A stretch of 64,000 nucleotides of DNA from Costus lasius (Eukaryota > Streptophyta > Magnoliopsida > Zingiberales > Costaceae). Location of the stretch: positions 58,607,949 through 58,671,948 of the forward strand of contig CM050449.1 of the NCBI GenBank assembly GCA_027563935.2, written 5' to 3'. The notes under the pieces are model-generated. The model did not search any database. It worked only from the letters and a program-made list of their open reading frames with translations, and was not told where the DNA came from. Position numbers and translations under genes: made by a program. This document shows positions 54,558-64,000 of this stretch, piece after piece (positions within the stretch are counted from its first letter, which is position 1; every line of letters begins with the position of its first letter).

Positions 54558-55367
54558 ATGAGCTTCAATGTGCGATCCCTACTGGAAAGGGAGAAGTTTG
54601 CTGGGCCAAACTTCTCAGACTGGTTCGGACACCTTAAGATCGTTCTTAAGGCAGAGAGGAAACTGTATGTCCTCGAGACGGCTGTGCCGCCTCAACCCGC
54701 TGCGAACGCCGCAAGGGCGGTTCGTGATGCCTATGAAAAGCACGTCAATGATAGCATTGATGTCGCTTGCCTGATGCTAGCGTCTATGACGCCACCGCTG
54801 CAGCGTCAGCATGAGGATATGTCGGCTATAGAGATTATAGCGAACCTCAAGATGCTGTATGCTGCACAGGCGAGGACAGAACGCTATAATCTGACAAAGC
54901 TTTTCTTTCAGAGCAAACTGGCTGAAGGGAGCCCAGTGGGAGCTCACGTGCTCAAGATGATTGGGCACAAGGAGGCTCTGGAGAAACTGGGGCATACCAT
55001 CAACCAGGAGCTTGCTGTAGATATTATTCTGCAGTCTCTTCCGCCTTCTTTCGATGCGTTCATTATTAACTTTAATATGAACAAAATCAATTGTACTCCG
55101 GCAGAGCTGCTGAATATGCTCTTGACTACTGAGGAAACTCTGAAGGGAAAGCCTTCAACCTCTGTCTTAATGGTTCCTTCCAGGAACAAAAAGAAGGGGA
55201 AGAAGGGCAAAGCCCCTGTCAAGAACTACAGTAAGGCTCTGAAACAGAAGGTAAAGCGGTCGAAGGACAACAGGTGTTTCCACTGTGGCCAGCTGGGTCA
55301 CTAGAAAAAGGACTGTAAAGCGCTCCAAGGAGATAAGAGGGGAAGCATTGCTTCTGGCTCAGGTATA
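54558..55367 (+). pseudogene. Copia Gag (A), stop in zinc knuckle
   Basis: Opens like B and stays in one frame past the place where B is shifted. A TAG at 55302-55304 replaces the Trp codon inside the CCHC knuckle (after CFHCGQLGH), which removes the last Cys and everything downstream. The frame continues to 55367, where solo LTR C interrupts. Apart from this, identity with B is very high. Confidence 0.94.
55363..55367. other. TSD of C, left copy (GTATA)
   Basis: Repeated at 58830-58834; B has the single uninterrupted site. Confidence 0.96.
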
Positions 55368-58300
55368 TGTAACGCCCTTGATTTTCTGAATTATGATTTA
55401 AGGTTAGAAATTCAGTTTCTGTATTTTTATCGGTTAAAATTTTGGGATTTTTGCCTAATTGTAGGACTTTTCCCTACAGGGCAAAAATAATTATTTTTGT
55501 TGGGGCTTCGAACCCTCAACCTTGACTATTTGCTCCTGGAATTCTTCCACCATGGTGGCGCATATTTCTGTGTTATTGGAGTGGCGCATGGTGGTTAAGC
55601 CCAGGTAAGCCCATTAAAGCCGATTTCCACTTAAGTTAATTGGGTTATTGGATCTTGGATCCGTTTGGGGTGGAAAAAAAAAAAAAAAAGGGGAAAATTC
55701 GTGAGAGCTCCTCTCCCTCACGATTTTTGGTTTGTTTCTTGCCCTAGCCGCCTGTGTTGTCGCCCCTCACTGTGCTTGGCGCCTCCTGCAAATTTCTGAC
55801 GCTGGTGGTGGCAGACTGGTGGTGGACGAACTTTCTGGAGATCCCTGATCCCCTGTTTTGGCGTTTTCTCTGTGGGCGATTTTCTGTGAGTAATTCGATC
55901 CTAAGGAGTCTAATCCGAATTAAAATTCGTTATTTGCCATGATTATTCGTATGGGGTTGAATTCAAATAATTATAGGGTTTTAAAATCCTGTTCTGCTGA
56001 AATCTGCATTCGTTAATCTGACCTTTGTGTACTATAACCCCAATATCTCATGGCCTATAGATCCAAATCGCACGAGATAAATTTTGTATGAAACTAGATA
56101 TGTTTGGCTTTAATTTGAATATGATATCGACCATATCCGAGCGGTATTCGTATTTCAATCTGTATTGCAATCCAGCGGTACAAAATCAGTTTTTCTGAAA
56201 TTCTGGATTTCGACCTTTATGTGTTCGAACCATCATATCTCCCTAGGTATAGCTCGAAATCTTGTCAAATCAGTTTTATTAGACCGTAGGCTCGAAGAGC
56301 TTTATTTTGACTCCCATAACGCCTATTTTCGATTAGTTATTGGATCTGAAATAAATGTCGCAAGTCTGATATATGAATCTGTTTTCTTGAAATCTGAAAT
56401 TCTGACCTTCCTATGTTCGAACCCTTATATCTTCCTGCCTACAATTCGAAATCTTGTGAAACCAGTTTTATTGGAAACTAGATTCAGAGAGCTTCATTTT
56501 GAATACAATATTGACTAGCTTTGGTTCGAAATTGGACTAAAAATATATTTTGCAAACTGACAATATAAATCTGCTATGTTTTGGTTAGACGAATATTCCT
56601 TTGTGAGAAAAATTTACATTGTATGGTTTAACCTCTTAAATTGTGGTCTGTAGTTCTTCTAAAATTTATTTGTTTGATGAGAAATTTTAGAGAAAACAAA
56701 ATTGGGGATTTAACTAAGAACTTAGGAATTTTCGAAAATATAGTTCGAGCCAATTTTGGGGCTTTGGTCAATTTTCTTCACGAGCGTGTAATTAAAATTA
56801 TCTGTAGTGGGGGACTGAAATTATTTACATGAAATTTGTGCGTTCTGTTAAGGTTCTGAAAGTGGCGCCCCTTACAGTAATTTTATAGCTCACGGTTTTA
56901 GAAATTTTGAGGAGATTATTTCATGAATAATTTCTGTTCTGTGTTTAAATGTTTGTTATATGAATAATTTCTGTTCTGTATTTAATTGTTTGTTATGTGG
57001 ATATTTCCTGTTCTGTTTATATGTTGTGAAGTTTCTGAAAACCTTGAATGTGTTAAAACATTTGTGAGAACATAGAATGGTTTGACATGAATTAAGGTTA
57101 GTTGTAAGGAATTCACTCATATAAATTCTGTTCTGTGTTTAAGGACTGGATATTGGGGTGTGTCATTTTCTGGTTTGTTAGACTTTGGGCATAATGTAAG
57201 AATTAAGTAGTGGTTGATCCTACTTCTCCGTTTCAGTATAATCTGTTCTGTAAAATTATGCCCTAGTGTAGCACTCTTCCGTGTCCTTACCCTCCTTCTG
57301 TGGCGCTATAATGGTGCTGATAGTCTACTACGACCCTTGAGACACTATTTCTGTTCCGTTATGGGTATTGGAGGCCAGAGTGCCACGTCCTAACAAGACG
57401 GGGGCCACCCACTGATACCTCCTCTACCATTCAGTTCTGGGTTTTGGAGGCCAGAGTGCCACGTCCTAACAAGACGGGGGCCACCCACTGATACCTGCTC
57501 TACCATTCAGTTCTGGGTTTTGGAGGCCAGAGTGCCACGTCCTAACAAGACGGGGGCCACCCACTGATACCTCCTCTACCATTCAGTTCTGGGTTTTGGA
57601 GGCCAGAGTGCCACGTCCTAACAAGACGGGGGCCACCCACTGATACCTCCTCTACCATTCAGTTCTGGGTTTTGGAGGCCAGAGTGCCACGTCCTAACAA
57701 GACGGGGGCCACCCACTGATACCTCCTCTACCATTCTGTTCTGGGTATTGGAGACCAGAGTGCCACGTCCTGACAAGACGGGGGCCACCCACTGATATCT
57801 CCTCTACCATTATGTTTCTGATATGCATGCATTGTCTCGTCCTCGGCAGAGGTGGGGTCAGACCTTCTGTGGTCATCAGGCCTTCCGTGGCCTTTCTGTT
57901 TCCGATGTAGACTATCCGTTTGGACTCTGAAAATTCTGATTTTCTGTCTGTCAGTTCTGATTTCTGTAGTTCTGTTTCGATCTGTATTTAGATGTATTAG
58001 GCGGTGTGGTTAGTTGGTATGGGTTGGTATATTCATATCCTACCTGTTTGATGCCTATTGTTACAAGTATCTGTATTTGATTGTGTTTGTTTCTGATATG
58101 AGCATGCATGTTAAGTTGATTTATCTTATCTGTTAAATAAAAAGAATTTCAACTTAAGTATGATATTTTTGATGTGTACTATGGATGACTTTTAGTGTCT
58201 TTTACTCACTGAGCTTTTTAGCTCACCTCCGTTGTTTAAATGTTTTCAGGTGAGACATCAAGACAGTAATTGCTACAGCTAATATGACGCTAATGTTTGA

Positions 58301-58829
58301 TGTCATTTCTAAGAATAGTCTTCTAAAGATTTATCAGGCCTGCGTGCCTAATTTATTATGACCTATATGACATGTTTTATCTCCTGAGGGCTTATGCCTG
58401 TTTTCAGGATATTATATTATAGTTGTTTCGTTTAAATTATTGGATACAAGTCTTGGATTCTTTTATTGAATTGGTTCTTATTTTGAAATGTCCGATTTGA
58501 GATGTGTAACCGAATTTGTGTTGTTTTAATATCTGAATAATCAGTTCTGCATATTTCTGAAATTCCACATATGTGTAGTGTGGACATTTGTTGTTGTTAC
58601 ATGTGTGTCTGTGCAGCAGTAGTTTAGTATACTTGCTGCCGGATTTTTCTGAACTTCCGGATTTCTATTTCCTAGTAATCGATCCTATTCAGTTCTGTGC
58701 GGTTTTCTGTTCCGTAGTAATGTCCTTCGATGCCGCTTTCTTCTTGTGTTTTAATGGAAGAGTAAAAATTTTTTGAAACCCCGTATTTTACTTGTATGCG
58801 TGTGGGGTGTGATTCTGAGGGATGTTACA
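55368..58829 (+). mobile_element. C: solo LTR, chromovirus-like
   Basis: 3462 bp, TGTAACGCCC start and GGATGTTACA end, exact 5-bp TSD on both sides, no coding region. This is what remains after recombination between the two LTRs of a full element. Termini and length fit the Tekay/Del group; assignment is by inference. A 16-base A run lies at 55674-55689. The nearest ORFs are chance. Confidence 0.88.
57371..57826. repeat. Six tandem 76-bp units in solo LTR C
   Basis: GAGGCCAGAGTGCCACG (last copy GAGACC) recurs at 57371, 57447, 57523, 57599, 57675 and 57751, exactly 76 apart, with very few differences in the middle units. Confidence 0.95.
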
Positions 58830-58834
58830 GTATA
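58830..58834. other. TSD of C, right copy (GTATA)
   Basis: Exact partner of the left copy; A pol resumes here. Confidence 0.96.
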
Positions 58835-61800
58835 TATGTGACTGAGGTCATGTTATCTTCTTCTTCCATTTCATGGGTGTTGGACACTGCATGTGGAGTT
58901 CACATTTGTTCAAATGTACAGGAACTCAAGAGAAGAAGGCAGGTGGGACAGCATGAGGTGGACCTACGCGTTGGAAACGGGGCACGGGTTGCTGTTGTTG
59001 CTGTAGGAGACTATTTCATTTCTTTACCATCTGGCATTGTATTGGAATTAAACAATTGTTATTTTGTACCTAGTATCACCAAAAATATTATCTCTATTCC
59101 TGCTCTTGTCAGGAAAGGGTTTTCCTTTGAATGCAAGATTTCAAAGTGTTATCTTACTCTTGATAATATTGTCTATGCTACTGGTTCAATTAACAATGGG
59201 TTATTCATGTTGGACATGGAATATTCTATACAAAATATTGATAATAAGAAAGCCAAGTATGCTGATGACAGCACCTTGTTATGGCATAGTCGTTTAGGCC
59301 ATATTAACAAGAAGCGCATTAAGCGGTTGCATGATCATGGACTGCTGGGATCATTCTCCTATGAGGAGATTGATACATGCAAAGCTTGTTTATTGGGTAA
59401 AATGACGAAGTCTCCTTTTCCTAACAAAGGTCAAAGGGCTTCAGGTTTACTTGACCTTATACACAGTGATGTGTGTGGGCCATTTAGTAAACATGCCAGA
59501 GGTGGCTATCAGTACTTCATTACCTTTACTGATGATTTCAGTAGGTATGGTTATGTCTATTTGATGAGACATAAGAGTGAATCTTTTGACAAGTTCAAAG
59601 AGTTCAAAAATGAAGTACAGAATCAGCTAGGCCGAAATATCAAGGCACTTCATTCTGATCGAGGTGGAGAATACTTGAGTCATGCGTTTACTGACTATCT
59701 GAAAGAGTGTGGGATTATCTCACAGCTCACTCCGCCAGGAACACCGCAATGGAATGGTGTGTCCGAGAGGAGAAATAGAACGTTGCTTGACATGGTTCGT
59801 TCTATGATGAGTCAGGCTACTCTACCTTACTCCTTTTGGGGATTTGCACTGGAGACAGCTGCAAAGGTACAAAACCGAGTGCCATCCAAGGCAGTTTCAA
59901 AGACTCCATTTGAGTTATGGTATGGGAAACAGCCTAGCTTGACATTTATTAAGATCTGGGGTTGCGAGGCTTATGTCAAAAAGCTCGCCTCTGGGAAACT
60001 GGAGAGCAGATCTGAGAAATGCTTCTTTGTCGGTTACCCTAAGGAAACTAAGGGTTATTATTTCTACGATCCCAAAGAGAACAAGGTATTTGTTGCTCGG
60101 ACGGCCATTTTTCTTGAGAAGGAGTTTCTTCTGCAAGAGGCCAGTGGGAGAGAAATAAAGCTGGATGAGAATCCAGATGAAGGACAAAGTAGTCAAGTAC
60201 AGATGGATGAGCCTGAGCCGGTAGAACAGGTTATTGAACAACCTGAGGCTCAGATATCACGGGAACCGCGAAGATCGGGAAGGATCCGTCGACAGCCTGA
60301 GCGCTATGACGGAGTCTACATCATTGATAATGATGAACCCCTCACTTATGCGGAAGCGGTCAGTGGACCGGAGTCAGCTAGATGGCTTGAAGCTATGCGA
60401 GCCGAAATGGACTCCATGTCAGATAACCAAGTCTGGGATTTGGTTGATCCGCCTCTGGGAGTAATCCCTATAGGCTGTAAATGGATCTTCAAGAAGAAGA
60501 TTGACATGGATGGTAACGTGGTTACCTATAAAGGCAGGCTAGTTGCGAAAGGTTTCAAACAAATCTACGGGATAGATTATGATGAAACTTTCTCTCCTGT
60601 AGCCATGTTCAAGTCTATTCGGATTCTTTTCGCGATAGCTGCATATTACAATTATGAGATCTGGCAGATGGATGTGAAGACAGCTTTCCTTAATGGAAAT
60701 CTTAATGAGGATGTGTATATGACACAACCTGAAGGTTTCACTAATCCATCAGATCGTCATAAAATATGCAAGTTAAAGAAGTCCATTTATGGACTTAAAC
60801 AAGCATCAAGATGCTGGAATATTCGTTTTGATGAATCAATCTCTGAGTTTGGCTTCATCAAGAACGAGGATGACCCATGTGTATATAAGAGGTTTAGTGG
60901 GAGCGTAATTACATTCCTAGTCCTCTACGTCGATGATATCTTAATCATTGGAAACGATGTTCCTGAACTGCATGCTGTTAAAGCATGGTTAGGAAAATGT
61001 TTTCAGATGAAAGATTTAGGAGAAGCAGCCTATGTGTTAGGTGTAAAGATCTACAGGGATAGATCTAAGAGGCTTCTCGGGCTGTGCCAGAGTACTTACA
61101 TCGATAAAGTCCTGGAGAGATTCCATTTAGAGAATTCTAAAAGAGGATATCTTCCAGTCAGACATGGTCTGAATCTTTCGAAGAGTCAATGTCCACAAAC
61201 ACAGACTGAGAAAGATGAAATGGACAATACGCCTTATGCTTCGGCTATTGGGTCCATTATGTATGCGATGTTGTGTACTCGCCCTGACGTCGCTTAGGGG
61301 TTAAGCGTAACCAGTCGTTTCCAAAGTAATCCAGGACAGGCACACTGGATTGCAGTCAAGAACATCTTAAAATATCTGCGGAGGACCAAAGATATGTTCT
61401 TGATATATGGTGGTCAGGAAGAACTCAGTATAGAAGGATATACTGACGCTTCGTTCCAGTCGGACCAGGATGATTTCCGATCGCAATCAGGCTATGTTTT
61501 TAGCTTGAATGGTGGAGCAGTGGTGTGGAAGAGTTTCAAACAGTCAACTGTTGCTGATTCCACAACAGAAGCCGAGTATGTTGCAGCCTCGGAAGCATCC
61601 AAGGAGGCAGTGTGGATTCGTAAGTTCGTGAGAGAACTTGGTGTCGTTCCTTCGAGTGCAGATCCTTTGGTTATCTTCTGTGATAACACTGGAGCAATTG
61701 CACAAGCAAAGGAACCACGGTCGCACCAGAAGTCCAAGCACATACAGAGACGGTTTCACTTGATCCGGGAGATCATTGATCGTGGCGAGATCAAAATATG

Positions 61801-61909
61801 CAAGGTTCATACAGATGACAATCTAGCTGACCCGCTTACCAAGCCTCTGGCGCAGCAGAAGCATGAGAAGCACTGTAATAATATGGGTTTGAGATTTCTC
61901 AACCATTAG
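58835..61909 (+). pseudogene. Copia Pol (A)
   Basis: Matches B pol from the codons just before protease. Protease DTACG, integrase WHSRLGH, CKAC, HSDVCG, HSDRGGE and SERRNR, RT YVDD, and RNase H YTDASF and TTEAEY are all present. One in-frame stop (61295-61297, TAG where B has a Tyr codon) lies between RT and RNase H; the frame is the same after it. Upstream, the open frame runs by chance about 40 bases back into solo LTR C. Together with the Gag stop and C this makes A inactive. Confidence 0.95.
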
Positions 61910-61918
61910 ATTAAGTGC

Positions 61919-61929
61919 AAGTGGGAGAT
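61919..61929 (+). other. Polypurine tract (A)
   Basis: AAGTGGGAGAT before the 3' LTR. Confidence 0.88.
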
Positions 61930-62983
61930 TGTTGGGGTATGCCCTTAAGGCTAATGTTTGAGGCCTTGGGATTGTATCAGTATCATGTAATAAACTCTTG
62001 TGTTTATAAAGGCATGGTTATTATTCAGGTTGTTACCTTCTCTGCTGCAATTAGTGTACTTCTGAATAATGTCTCAAAGCTGTTCAGCTGGGCTGACATG
62101 CTATAAAGTCCTTAGTCGAGATATCTTGGTGAACATGAGATAGCCTTGATATAATTGAGACTAATATGTATTCTAATCTTATAGGATGCTTCGAGCATGG
62201 AATAAGATGTAGACTCATGGGTACATTGGATGTACTGGACAGACCCTACTAGGATATTCAATTACTTGTCACAATGTGAATAATCCTTGTTTGCACTAAG
62301 TGGCACATGTCCTCTGACTTGAGATCACTTGTGTTTCTAAATGATGATTGTCATTGTTTTGAGGTAGTTCAATATCATTTGAAACATAATGATTATAGAC
62401 TATCTTGGATAATGATCTTGAGTCAGGTTAGGGCACTAGTGATAGATAAAGGATTGCCATCTCCTTAATTGGAGTGTGATGTTCTATAGGGGCCCCCTAG
62501 ATGGGATGATTGAGATAGTGTATGGCCATACCTAGGTGACTATGATCATCTGATCTAATCATGCTCATCATATTGGAATAACAAGCTTGACATGCTTGTC
62601 CAATAAGAACATCCAGTGGCAAAGGAAAAATGTATGCCTAGTGAAGTGGATTCACACTTGTGCTGTGGTTTGGGAGTAGTCTTGGAAGACTCTTTCCTTT
62701 ATATCGGGAGACAGTGATGTGTTGCTAGATACCCCTCACTGATCGTGATAATGTAAGTTATCGTTACCGACATTTAGAGGAAACCCTTAGGGTCGTACAA
62801 CTTGATGATATGGCTTACTTAAGTCTGATCGTGTGGACTGAATTCTTTGGGTTCAGTTTAAAGGAGTTTAAACTCTGATTGTAAGTGAGATCTGGTCTGA
62901 TCATGTTTGATTGATTGGGGCTTGAGATCGGTAAGCTTCGATCAAGAGAGATGATTCTAGATCGGTGAGATCAGGAACATCAT
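61930..62983 (+). repeat. 3' LTR of A, 5' portion
   Basis: Starts TGTTGGGG and follows the A 5' LTR until C2 breaks in. The last five bases ATCAT (62979-62983) are the likely left TSD copy of C2; the A 5' LTR has ATCAT once at the matching place. Confidence 0.95.
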
Positions 62984-64000
62984 TGTAACGCCCTCGATTT
63001 TTCTGAATTATGATTTAAGGTTAGAAATTCTGTTTCTGTATTTTTATCTGTTAAAATTTTGGGATTTTTGCCTAAGTGTAGGAATTTTTCCTACAGGGCA
63101 AAAATAATTATTTTGGTTGGGGATTCAAACCCTCAACCTTGATTCTTTGCTCCTAGAATTCCTTCCACTATGGTGGCGCATATTTCTGATATTATTGGAG
63201 TGGCGCAGGGTGGTTAAGCCCAGGTAAGCCCATAAAATCGATTTTTCACTTAAGTTAACTGGGTTATTGGATCTTGGATCCGTTTGGGGTGGGAGAAAAA
63301 GAGGAATTGCGTGAGGGCTCCTCTCCCTTATGACTTTTGTGTTTTCTTGCCCTAGCCGCCTTTGGTTGTCGCCCCTTACTGTGCTTGGCGCCTCCTGAGA
63401 TTTCTGACGCTGGTAGTGGCAGACTGGTGGTGGACGAATTTCCTGGTGATCCTCTGTCTTGGCGTTTTTTTCTGTGGGCGATTTTTTCTGTGAGTAATTC
63501 GATCCTAAGGAGTCTAATCCGCTAAATTTTAGATTATCATTCAATTAAAATTCGTTATGGTCGAATTCAAATAATTATAGGGTTTTAAAATCCTGTTCTG
63601 CTGAAATCTGCATTCTCTAATCTGACCTTTGTGTACTATAACCCTAATATCTCATGGCCTATAGATCCAAATCGTATGAAACAAATTTTTTATGAAACTA
63701 GACACATTCGGCTTTAATTTGAATATGATATCGACCATATCAGAGCTGTATTTGTATTTCAATCTGTATTGCAATCTAGCTGTACAAAATCAGTTTTCTG
63801 GAAATCTGGATTTCGACCTTTATGTGTTCGAACCATCATATCTCCCTAGGTATAGCTCGAAATCCTGTGAAACCAGTTTTATTAGACCGTAGGCTTGAAG
63901 AGCTTCATTTTGACTCCCATAACGCCTATTTTAGATTAGTTATTGGATCTGAAATATATGTCGCAATTCTGATATATGAATCTGTTTTCTTGAAATCTGA
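62984..64000 (+). mobile_element. C2: second LTR of the C family, partial
   Basis: Starts TGTAACGCCCTCGATTTTTC and follows C closely, with small indels (e.g. near 63430-63560). It runs off the window, so it may be another solo LTR or the 5' LTR of a full element. No gene within the visible part. Confidence 0.9.

Larger units (their letters stand above)
41970..64000 (+). mobile_element. A: copia element interrupted by B, C and C2
   Basis: 5' LTR, tRNA-iMet primer site, leader, gag, pol, polypurine tract and a partial 3' LTR are all present. B sits in the leader, solo LTR C between gag and pol, and C2 in the 3' LTR. LTRs differ at four positions over 1054 comparable bases by eye. Two premature stops mark it as dead. 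Confidence 0.93.

Noticed and set aside
57359..57826. Regular 76-bp repeats as a possible CRISPR-like array
   Set aside because: No repeat-spacer structure: whole units are repeated, within an LTR of a plant element.

Overview
The window is plant nuclear DNA from an intergenic, transposon-packed part of a large angiosperm genome. The evidence is Athila-type and Tekay-type Ty3/gypsy elements and Ty1/copia elements, plant-type primer sites (complements of initiator tRNA-Met and tRNA-Asp), 5-bp target-site duplications (TSDs) and AT-rich filler. I found no ordinary host gene, tRNA, rRNA or CRISPR array. Almost every base can be assigned to about a dozen LTR retrotransposons nested in one another. 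Species cannot be told from the sequence. The labels below are working names only.

Layout. 1-1414: copia LTR, minus strand (E1), cut by the window edge. 1415-6979: Z1, a non-autonomous Athila-like element (minus) with an intact gag-like ORF and two LTRs in tandem. 6980-11343: X, 3' part of an Athila element (plus) with a decayed integrase. 11613-25719: H, LTR and leader of a copia-like element (plus), split by S (12065-21860, a complete non-autonomous copia element with TSD GTTAT) and by a probable solo LTR U (23118-24058). H then carries a 457-bp tandem triplication. 25720-29085: T, 3' LTR plus integrase/chromodomain of a Tekay-like chromovirus (minus). 29086-31661: Z2, a decayed relative of Z1. 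31662-41817: Y, a full-length Athila element (minus), one reading frame with several stops. 41818-41969: Athila LTR scrap. 41970 to the window end: A, a copia element whose leader holds a second, nearly intact copy of the same family, B (44923-54044, TSD TCCAT). A's gag/pol is split by solo LTR C (55368-58829, TSD GTATA), and its 3' LTR is broken by a second LTR of that family, C2 (62984 onward).

How the parts relate. A, B and S use the same type of primer site (tRNA-iMet) and polypurine tract and have homologous leaders. S has no usable coding region yet its LTR pair differs at only about 15 of 2546 positions by eye, so it was probably copied in trans. Z1 and Z2 relate to X and Y in a similar way: same primer site and same conserved 3' motif, but only a gag-like ORF.

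Most unusual signals: (1) three bulged hairpins at fixed positions in the leaders of S, A and B, with compensating base changes; (2) arrays of TTACGG/CCGTAA dyads, about 72 bp apart, in every Athila-type LTR; (3) repeated LTR-plus-primer-site units (Z1, H, X); (4) an intact CCHC ORF in a non-autonomous Athila relative, next to an autonomous-type gag with no visible CCHC.
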